NCBI GenBank assembly: GCA_017463035.1
Contig: JAFTPY010000393.1
Coordinates: 1 to 9,735 of the forward strand
Reading direction: 5' to 3'
DNA from: Lachnospiraceae bacterium
Lineage (GTDB): Bacteria > Bacillota > Clostridia > Lachnospirales > Lachnospiraceae
Length of the DNA stretch: 9,735 nucleotides
The notes under the pieces are model-generated. The model saw only the letters and a program-made list of their open reading frames with translations. It had not been told where the DNA came from and ran no database searches. A program made the translations under genes and the position numbers. Of the stretch, positions 5,002 through 9,735 are shown one piece after another; position 1 is the first letter of the stretch, and the number at the start of each line of letters is the position of its first letter.

Positions 5002-5841
5002 CTATTCCAACAACATTGCATAAATCTCCCGTTTCGACACGCCCCTGTCCGCAGCCACAGCCTTCATGGCATCCTTCTTACTCATTCCCTGAGACAAATA
5101 GCGTTCCATATGTTCCTCCAGACTCAGCTCTGCAAAGGATTCCTGTTCCGCACGACGCAGTTCTTCTCTGTCTGCACCTTCAATCACAAGAACACATTCT
5201 CCCTTCGGCTCGGTTGCTTCATAAAAGGCAAGGGCCTCGGAAAAAGTGGTCCGGAATGCTTCTTCGTGTTTTTTGGTTAACTCCCGGCAAATGGTCAGAC
5301 GTCTGTCTCCCAATACCTCCATCAGCTCCGCCAAGGTCTTTACCAACCGGTGCGGTGCCTCGTACAACACAATGGTACGGGTCTCATCCACAAGCTCCGC
5401 AAGCACGTCCTTCCGTTCCTTCTTATCTATCGGCAAAAAAGCTTCAAAGCAGAACCGTCTGGTAGGAAGTCCCGACAAGGTCAGTGCCGTCACACAGGCG
5501 CAGGCACCCGGCAATACCGTCACGGTTACTCCCGCTTCGTATGCCATCTTTACCAGTTCCTCCCCCGGGTCGGAAATGCCCGGCATGCCGGCATCGGTAA
5601 TGACCGCAATGTTTTTCCCTTCCAGCAACTGCTCGATTAACTGTCTGCCTTTATCATATTTATTGAATTCGTGATAGCTGGTCATGGGCGTCTTAATCTC
5701 GAACCGGTTCAACAGCTTAATGCTGTTGCGTGTATCCTCCGCCGCAATCACATCCACATTTTTTAACGTTTCCAATACACGAAATGTAATATCATCCAGA
5801 TTCCCGATCGGTGTTGCACACAAATATAAGGTTCCGGCCAT
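5002..5841 (-). CDS. rsmI: 16S rRNA (cytidine(1402)-2'-O)-methyltransferase RsmI
   Basis: RsmI uses S-adenosylmethionine to methylate the 2'-O of C1402 in the decoding centre of 16S rRNA. The 279-residue protein has the tetrapyrrole-methylase fold: LYLCATPIGNLDDIT at 5-19, AEDTRN at 34-39, DAGMPGISDPG at 83-93, PGACACVTALTLSGLP at 111-126 (family usually PGPSA, here with two extra Cys) and LYEAPHRL at 159-166. A helical C-terminal extension (about 235-279, with SKKDAMKAVAADRGVSKREIY) is the normal RsmI tail. ATG 5841 is preceded by AAAGGAAAG at suitable spacing. A 92-base gap separates it from the upstream methyltransferase gene. It corresponds to B. subtilis yabC, also next to abrB. Confidence 0.97.
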   Translation of the reverse strand: MAGTLYLCATPIGNLDDITFRVLETLKNVDVIAAEDTRNSIKLLNRFEIKTPMTSYHEFNKYDKGRQLIEQLLEGKNIAVITDAGMPGISDPGEELVKMAYEAGVTVTVLPGACACVTALTLSGLPTRRFCFEAFLPIDKKERKDVLAELVDETRTIVLYEAPHRLVKTLAELMEVLGDRRLTICRELTKKHEEAFRTTFSEALAFYEATEPKGECVLVIEGADREELRRAEQESFAELSLEEHMERYLSQGMSKKDAMKAVAADRGVSKREIYAMLLE

Positions 5842-5870
5842 CGTTCTTTCCTTTCCGAAGCATTCTCAGT

Positions 5871-5896
5871 TCCGGCAAATCATAAAACCTGCCGGA
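5871..5896 (-). repeat. Inverted repeat in the trmN6-rsmI gap
   Basis: TCCGGCA (5871-5877) and TGCCGGA (5890-5896) are perfect 7-bp arms around a 12-base A/T-rich loop. The hairpin sits 30 bases before the rsmI start and 37 bases after the previous gene. No U tract follows on either strand, so it is not a normal terminator. It may mark an RNA-processing site or protein-binding site, or be without function. I found no convincing promoter in this 92-base gap. Confidence 0.35.
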
Positions 5897-5933
5897 CTAT
5901 CTACCCATCAAACTTCTCTCTTCAAATTCTCTC

Positions 5934-6728
5934 CTAATACCCATAGATTCCGGTAATATCCTCGTGATATACCCCCGGCTCCTTAAACACAATAATCGGC
6001 GGTTCCACCGTAACACGCGGTCTGCCGCCCTTACTGGCCTCTAAAAGCACCATATTGGGCTCCTTATCCACATAAGGATGTACCAGCTGCATCCGCTTTA
6101 ACTCCAGCCCGTGAGCCGACAACGTCCGTATAATCTCTGCCAGGCGGAAGGGGCGATGCACCATAAAAAAGGTCCCTCCCGGCTTTAACACATAGGCCGC
6201 CTCCCGTACCACATCCTCCAGGGTACACAACACCTCATGCCGGGCGATGGCCTTCGGCAGGTCCGGATTCTGAAGACCGTGCTCTGCGGTCATATAAGGC
6301 GGGTTCGTCGTCACCGCATCAAAAGAAGCCGCACCGAAAATACGGCCGGCCTCCTTAATATCTCCGACGCAAATGTCAATCTTTTCGGAAAGTCCGTTTA
6401 CCGCAACGCTCCGTCGTGCCATATCGGCACTCTCCTCCTGAATCTCCAGCCCGGTAAAATGCTCGCCCTTTGTCTTTGCCTCCGTTAAAATCGGCAAAAT
6501 CCCGGTGCCGGTGCCTAAATCCAACACCCGGCTTCCCGGCTTAATCCGTACAAAAGCCGACAAAAGCACCGCATCCATCCCGAAACAAAACCGTCCCGGG
6601 TGCTGAAAAATCAAGTATTCGTTTCGTTGCAGTTCATCAATTCGTTCGCCCTCCTTGCGTAGCTGCTCCGCCAGACGGTATCTGGCTTCCAACTGCGGGG
6701 AGCGTACTGCTTCCTCTGTCTGCGTCAT
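5934..6728 (-). CDS. trmN6: TrmN6/YabB-type SAM-dependent methyltransferase (tRNA1(Val) A37-N6)
   Basis: Numbered from ATG 6728, this 264-residue class I methyltransferase has the family opening GERIDELQRNEYLIFQHPGRFCFGMDAVLLS at 27-57, the SAM-binding loop VLDLGTGTGILP at 68-79, LEIQ as acidic loop, the catalytic NPPY at 142-145, and a C-terminal domain ending in ITGIYGY. The NPPY motif indicates N6-adenine methylation; E. coli YfiC and B. subtilis YabB act on A37 of tRNA1(Val). An upstream in-frame ATG at 6797 would add 23 residues but overlap ricT by 53 bases and lacks family similarity. ATG 6728 has AAGGGG about 12 bases upstream and lies 16 bases after the ricT stop. The N-terminus is about 25 residues longer than usual. 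In B. subtilis yabA lies between yaaT and yabB; here it is absent. Confidence 0.9.
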   Translation of the reverse strand: MTQTEEAVRSPQLEARYRLAEQLRKEGERIDELQRNEYLIFQHPGRFCFGMDAVLLSAFVRIKPGSRVLDLGTGTGILPILTEAKTKGEHFTGLEIQEESADMARRSVAVNGLSEKIDICVGDIKEAGRIFGAASFDAVTTNPPYMTAEHGLQNPDLPKAIARHEVLCTLEDVVREAAYVLKPGGTFFMVHRPFRLAEIIRTLSAHGLELKRMQLVHPYVDKEPNMVLLEASKGGRPRVTVEPPIIVFKEPGVYHEDITGIYGY

Positions 6729-6744
6729 ATCAGATGTAATCCCC

Positions 6745-7635
6745 TTATTTCTTTGCTTCTTTTCGCTCCAACTGCTCCAGTGCATGCAGTTCGTCATCCA
6801 TCTGTACCTTTTCCTGTCTTCTGCGCGGTTTAAACTTCAGCTCCGTCGCCTTATACTCTCTGATTTCCTTTTCATCGTTATCCAGGATTACTACCACCTT
6901 TACCAGTTGCTTTAACACGCTGGTACTTTGTACCTCGCCCCGCAAGCCGTCCGGAGTGGTTACATAGTCTCCCACGTTCGGAAGGTGGCTGTTCAGCTCC
7001 TCGTAAGCTTCTTCTTCGTTTTTCAGACAGCACATCAGTCTGCCGCATACACCGGAAATCTTCGTCGGGTTCAAGGACAGATTCTGCTCCTTTGCCATCT
7101 TAATGGACACCGGAATGAACTCAGACAAATAGGTATGACAGCAAAGTGCGCGTCCGCATACACCGATACCGCCGAGAATCTTCGTCTCGTCTCTCACACC
7201 GATCTGGCGCAGCTCGATACGCGTCTTAAACACGGATGCCAAATCCTTTACCAGCTCACGGAAATCCACACGACCGTCCGCCGTAAAATAAAACAGCAGC
7301 TTATTATTGTCAAAGGTATACTCGGAATCGATTAACTTCATCTCCAGATTATGCTTTCTGATTTTCTCCAGACAAACCTTAAAGGCTTCCTTTTCTCTTG
7401 CCGCATTGGCTTCCTGGACCTTTACATCCTCCTCCGTCGCCGGACGCAGCACCGGCTTTAACGGCTGGGTGATCTTCTCCTCCGGCAAATCCTTTATACC
7501 CATTACCACATAACCGAACTCCACGCCTCTTGCCGTTTCCACGATTACGTTTGAACCCTGCTTTATATCAAACTCCAACGGGTCGAAATAATACACCTTG
7601 CCCGCCTTCCGAAATCTTACGCCTACTACCTTCAT
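6745..7635 (-). CDS. ricT: Ric complex Fe-S protein RicT (YaaT, PSP1 domain)
   Basis: RicT is the PSP1-domain subunit of the RicA-RicF-RicT (YmcA-YlbF-YaaT) complex, which in B. subtilis supports RNase Y-dependent mRNA maturation and affects sporulation, competence and biofilm formation. The 296-residue protein shows the N-terminal FDPLEFDIKQGSNVIVET region (17-34) and the PSP1 core. Two cysteine clusters, GVCGRALCC at 158-166 and GVCGRLMCC at 196-203, hold Cys160, 165, 166, 197, 202 and 203, the ligands for iron-sulfur clusters. A KOW-like strand region (220-255) and a charged C-terminal tail follow. ATG 7635 has AAGGA close upstream and lies 7 bases after the holB stop. The ricA and ricF partners are not in the window. 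Confidence 0.95.
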   Translation of the reverse strand: MKVVGVRFRKAGKVYYFDPLEFDIKQGSNVIVETARGVEFGYVVMGIKDLPEEKITQPLKPVLRPATEEDVKVQEANAAREKEAFKVCLEKIRKHNLEMKLIDSEYTFDNNKLLFYFTADGRVDFRELVKDLASVFKTRIELRQIGVRDETKILGGIGVCGRALCCHTYLSEFIPVSIKMAKEQNLSLNPTKISGVCGRLMCCLKNEEEAYEELNSHLPNVGDYVTTPDGLRGEVQSTSVLKQLVKVVVILDNDEKEIREYKATELKFKPRRRQEKVQMDDELHALEQLERKEAKK

Positions 7636-7642
7636 TGTTTCC

Positions 7643-8629
7643 TTAAACCTCCTTCATATATAACAACAGCAATTCCAGCGCGTTTTCAAAATTAACATTT
7701 GATTTCATACGCTGCTTCACCTGTTCCAATGCTTCTGTAATGCCCTGCAGATTTTCAAAACTCCGCTTGCATGCCTGTGCGGCAATCGCCTCTGTCTCAT
7801 CCCGGAACATCAACCCGTTTACATTCTTTGTAGCCTTGTACAACAACACGTCGCGATACCACAACAGCATCATATCCAAATAGCCGTCCGCCGCATCCTT
7901 TTTTGCCGCAAACAGCTTCACATTCTCCATAATCTCCGCCATGGTCATTTCATCAATGTACTTGACCAGGTGAAGTACTTCCTTCCGTTGCTCCGTAAAC
8001 TCCTCCGACTCCGCAAAGCGTACGGCCCGTCCCACGTGACCTCCGGAAAACGCCGCCGCGCCCTCCGCAAGATAATCCGGAATCCCTTTGTGCTCCATCA
8101 AAAAGCGTTTCACCTTTTCCGTTGCTACCGGATAAAAGGGAAGCAATACGCAACGGGACAAAATCGTTTGAAGCAACAGCTCCTGCCGGCTTACCGAAAG
8201 AAGAAATACCGCATATTCCGGCGGCTCCTCAATGGTCTTTAACAGCGCATTCTGCGCCTCCTCCGTCATCTTCTCCGCTTCGTCTATGAAATAAATTTTG
8301 TAAGCACTGCTGTAAGGCTTAATCTGTACATCCGCCGTCACCTGCTCACGAATTTCTTTAACGCCTAATGTGGCCTTCTCTCTTACAACCGGGCGAAAAT
8401 CCGGATGATTGCCCGATTCGATCTGCTTACAGGATTTGCACTTTCCGCAGGCAACAATGCCGCCTTCCTCGCAAAGAACCGTTTTTGCAAAGGCCTCTGC
8501 CACAAGACTCTTTCCGCTGCCTTCCTCTCCGCACAACAAATACGCATGGGAAAAGCGCTTCTGACGAATGGCATTCTGCAAATGGTGTATCACCTGCTCA
8601 TGCCCGACAATATCCTTAAAATCCGCCAT
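7643..8629 (-). CDS. holB: DNA polymerase III subunit delta prime
   Basis: This is the clamp-loader delta prime subunit, an AAA+ protein that with tau/gamma and delta loads the beta clamp on primed DNA. The 328-residue protein has Walker A GEEGSGKS at 34-41, a zinc module with Cys53, Cys61, Cys64 and Cys67, FIDEAEKM at 114-121 (Walker B DEA), ALLKTIEEPP at 128-137 and the sensor/arginine-finger region ILSRC at 156-160. A helical C-terminal domain follows. The intact P-loop is usual in Gram-positive delta prime. ATG 8629 is preceded by GGGAGG at 6 bases. The 76-base gap upstream is unusually GC-rich and holds only a weak 6-bp hairpin (8668-8673 with 8684-8689). Gene position next to yaaR and ricT is conserved across Firmicutes. 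Confidence 0.96.
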   Translation of the reverse strand: MADFKDIVGHEQVIHHLQNAIRQKRFSHAYLLCGEEGSGKSLVAEAFAKTVLCEEGGIVACGKCKSCKQIESGNHPDFRPVVREKATLGVKEIREQVTADVQIKPYSSAYKIYFIDEAEKMTEEAQNALLKTIEEPPEYAVFLLSVSRQELLLQTILSRCVLLPFYPVATEKVKRFLMEHKGIPDYLAEGAAAFSGGHVGRAVRFAESEEFTEQRKEVLHLVKYIDEMTMAEIMENVKLFAAKKDAADGYLDMMLLWYRDVLLYKATKNVNGLMFRDETEAIAAQACKRSFENLQGITEALEQVKQRMKSNVNFENALELLLLYMKEV

Positions 8630-8705
8630 AAATGCCCTCCCTTCCGTTCATACGCCGTGCCGTTTCCCGTTGCCGTCATACCCGCAACGTCCGGTCCGGC
8701 CGCAC

Positions 8706-9146
8706 CTAGGTAAAAATATCCAACAACAGTCCCCGGATTTCATCAATCCGGCTTAAAATCATCAGATGGTCCTTCTCATCCTTGATTAGTTCGGCCGCCA
8801 ACTCATCCAACGTCTCGTCCACCAGCCGGATCATACCGTATACTCTGTGCCGTCCTCTCCGGTCAAGAAAATTCTCACGGGAAAACTTATGAGACCGGGT
8901 CACAATTTCGTTCATAAAATCCTTAATCAGCTCGCGATACTTTTTCATATCACGTACATCCATATGCTTGGCAATTTTCTTTCCCTGCAGCGTAATATCG
9001 TCCATCAGGGAATTCAACCGCTCCTGCAACGCCGCCTCTTCAATCTTCCCGGCAAGCATGAATTTAAACGTACCGTCGGACTCCGGTACCTGCTTCGGCA
9101 GTTCCACCGGCTCCGGTTGCGAAATCTGATTCACTTTCAGATCCAT
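8706..9146 (-). CDS. yaaR: YaaR family protein (DUF327)
   Basis: A 146-residue protein of the YaaR/DUF327 family, function unknown, encoded beside holB in most Firmicutes. The core runs from FKFMLAGKIEE through NSLMDDITLQGKKI and YRELIKDFMNEIV to HRVYGMIRLVDETLDELAAELI and ILSRIDEIRGLLLDIF. It is predicted to be almost all helical, without signal peptide or membrane segment, so probably cytoplasmic. A GTG at 9155 is in frame, but GGAGG (9159-9155) overlaps it, so that codon cannot be the start. GTG 9149 or ATG 9146 follow the ribosome site by 5 or 8 bases, and I prefer ATG 9146. It is probably first in the yaaR-holB-ricT-trmN6-rsmI transcript, from its own promoter. yaaQ, its usual upstream neighbour in B. 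subtilis, is missing. Confidence 0.9.
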   Translation of the reverse strand: MDLKVNQISQPEPVELPKQVPESDGTFKFMLAGKIEEAALQERLNSLMDDITLQGKKIAKHMDVRDMKKYRELIKDFMNEIVTRSHKFSRENFLDRRGRHRVYGMIRLVDETLDELAAELIKDEKDHLMILSRIDEIRGLLLDIFT

Positions 9147-9171
9147 CACGCTCACCTCCGTTTCATCGAAT

Positions 9172-9179
9172 TGACGTCA
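9172..9179. promoter_or_regulatory. 8-bp palindrome TGACGTCA at the predicted yaaR transcription start
   Basis: TGACGTCA is perfectly self-complementary and falls directly at the +1 region of the predicted yaaR promoter. It may be an operator half or simply chance. No protein can be assigned. Confidence 0.2.
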
Positions 9180-9186
9180 TTCTATA

Positions 9187-9195
9187 AGTATATCA
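9187..9195 (-). promoter_or_regulatory. Extended -10 promoter before yaaR
   Basis: The minus strand reads TGATATACT at 9195-9187: an extended TGn motif directly before TATACT, 5 of 6 to the -10 consensus. The -35 position 17 bases upstream is TTGCGT, only 3 of 6, which fits an extended -10 promoter. Transcription should start near 9180 and leave about 34 bases of leader with GGAGG. It would allow the yaaR-holB block to be expressed apart from the kinase gene upstream. Confidence 0.5.
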
Positions 9196-9196
9196 C

Positions 9197-9217
9197 GTTT
9201 GCGTCTTTCACGCAAAC
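9197..9217 (-). promoter_or_regulatory. Perfect 8-bp inverted repeat overlapping the yaaR promoter
   Basis: GTTTGCGT (9197-9204) and ACGCAAAC (9210-9217) form a perfect hairpin or palindrome with a 5-base centre. No U tract follows on either strand, so a terminator for the upstream gene is unlikely. It ends 4 bases before the -10 hexamer and covers the spacer and weak -35 area. This is where a repressor or activator dimer would act. Confidence 0.4.
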
Positions 9218-9263
9218 AATATTTCCGCCCGGAACTATCTTCCTTGTCCGAAGATTTCCTTTA

Positions 9264-9735
9264 CTAACCTTTGAAATTTAAAATATCCTGTGCAATGGCT
9301 TTTACACACTCCTCCAAATCCACATTCCGGTATCGTTTCGTAATGCCTAAGCGGGAAAGCTCCGTCTCGGAAAAATCCTGCTGGTCCGCAAGAAAGCGGC
9401 GGCAAACCTCCTCGTAATTCGGCTTCGCCTGTCTGCGTTCCCTGCAAATAGAACGCCGCAATCTCTGTTCATCGTCCACTTCCACATACAACGGTAAAAC
9501 TACCGCCTCTCCGTAAAACTTTTTCAGCTGTTCATAGCCCGGCAAAGTAGAAATAAATAAATAATCCTGTCCGCTCAAATCAATCTGTCCGTCGTCTACG
9601 GTAAAATAATGCCAGTCTCCCTTTACGGTATGATAGGTTCTGGACTCAATCACTTTATTTTCCTGCTGCAGCTGTCTCCACTTTTCCTCTTCAACGAAAA
9701 AGTATTCCTTCCCCTCAGCCTCACCCTCCCGTTTC
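9264..9735 (-). CDS. Guanylate kinase-like P-loop nucleotide kinase, 5' end cut by window edge
   Basis: The frame is open from the right edge to tandem stops TAG-TAA (9266-9261), giving 156 C-terminal residues. An internal GTG at 9653 is not the start, since similarity continues upstream. Visible parts are GKEYFFVEEEKW, matching the guanylate-kinase DYHFV-S-EEF segment, then ESRTYHTVKGDWHYFTVDDG (equivalent of the E-x-A-x-V-x-G-x-x-YGT region), LFISTLPGYEQLKKFYG, VVLPLYVEVDDEQRLRRSICRERR (lid and arginines) and a helical C-terminus ending in NFKG. The P-loop must lie beyond the edge. Guanylate kinases phosphorylate GMP; this divergent small type may or may not be the housekeeping enzyme. It takes the place of tmk upstream of yaaR in B. 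subtilis. A short hairpin (9237-9255) follows the stop but lacks a U tract. Confidence 0.8.
   Translation of the reverse strand, partial: KREGEAEGKEYFFVEEEKWRQLQQENKVIESRTYHTVKGDWHYFTVDDGQIDLSGQDYLFISTLPGYEQLKKFYGEAVVLPLYVEVDDEQRLRRSICRERRQAKPNYEEVCRRFLADQQDFSETELSRLGITKRYRNVDLEECVKAIAQDILNFKG

Noticed and set aside
5246..5674. Plus-strand open frame of 142 codons antisense to rsmI
   Set aside because: Opposite strand of a well-conserved methyltransferase; no promoter, ribosome site or domain.
6729..6797. ATG 6797 as start of the TrmN6-like gene
   Set aside because: The added 23 residues are ricT coding sequence in another frame, with no family similarity.
8668..8689. 6-bp hairpin in the yaaR-holB gap and a possible 29-codon ORF reading into holB
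   Set aside because: The stem is short with a 10-base loop and no U tract; the ORF lacks a ribosome site and overlaps holB out of frame.
9235..9447. 70-codon minus-strand frame overlapping the guanylate kinase end
   Set aside because: Out of frame with the kinase, which shows family motifs over the same bases.

Overview
The window looks like a chromosomal core region of a spore-forming, low-to-mid GC Firmicute of the class Clostridia, most likely Lachnospiraceae. Three things point there: a sporulation gene (spmA), a B. subtilis-like yaaR-holB-ricT-trmN6-rsmI block, and AGGAGG-type ribosome binding sites with A/T-rich sigma-A promoters. The assignment rests on gene order and protein character only. 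No tRNA, rRNA, CRISPR array, insertion sequence or phage gene is visible.

All genes except abrB lie on the minus strand, so the natural reading order runs from right to left. At the right edge is the C-terminal part of a guanylate kinase-like P-loop protein. It is followed by yaaR (DUF327), holB (DNA polymerase III delta prime), ricT (the Fe-S PSP1 protein of the Ric complex), a TrmN6/YabB-type tRNA methyltransferase and rsmI (16S rRNA C1402 2'-O-methylase). This matches the B. subtilis order tmk-yaaQ-yaaR-holB-yaaT-yabA-yabB-yazA-yabC, but with no yaaQ, yabA or yazA and with a guanylate kinase-like gene where tmk would be.

Downstream of rsmI, where B. subtilis has abrB directly, there are three tightly packed minus-strand reading frames: an HPr-kinase-like P-loop protein, a 22-codon micro-ORF, and an S24/S26 signal-peptidase-like protein with a Ser/His rather than Ser/Lys arrangement. 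The micro-ORF is joined to both neighbours by ATGA stop/start overlaps. Its first residues resemble the start of PqqD-family proteins, so it may be a pqqD remnant or a very small peptide gene. This is the least ordinary part of the window. Kinase, PqqD and protease genes are known partners in peptide-modification cassettes, but no modifying enzyme or clear precursor is visible here.

Next comes abrB on the plus strand, with a textbook sigma-A promoter, a palindrome over its predicted transcription start and a strong terminator at its end. It is divergent from ddl-murF, which make D-Ala-D-Ala and attach it to the UDP-MurNAc-tripeptide. The ddl promoter is an extended -10 type. A terminator-like hairpin follows murF. 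The left edge holds spmA (spore maturation, nearly complete), possibly with its own forespore-type promoter. There is no gene-free stretch over 300 bases; the longest is the 268-base ddl/abrB divergent region, which is filled with promoter elements and A/T tracts.
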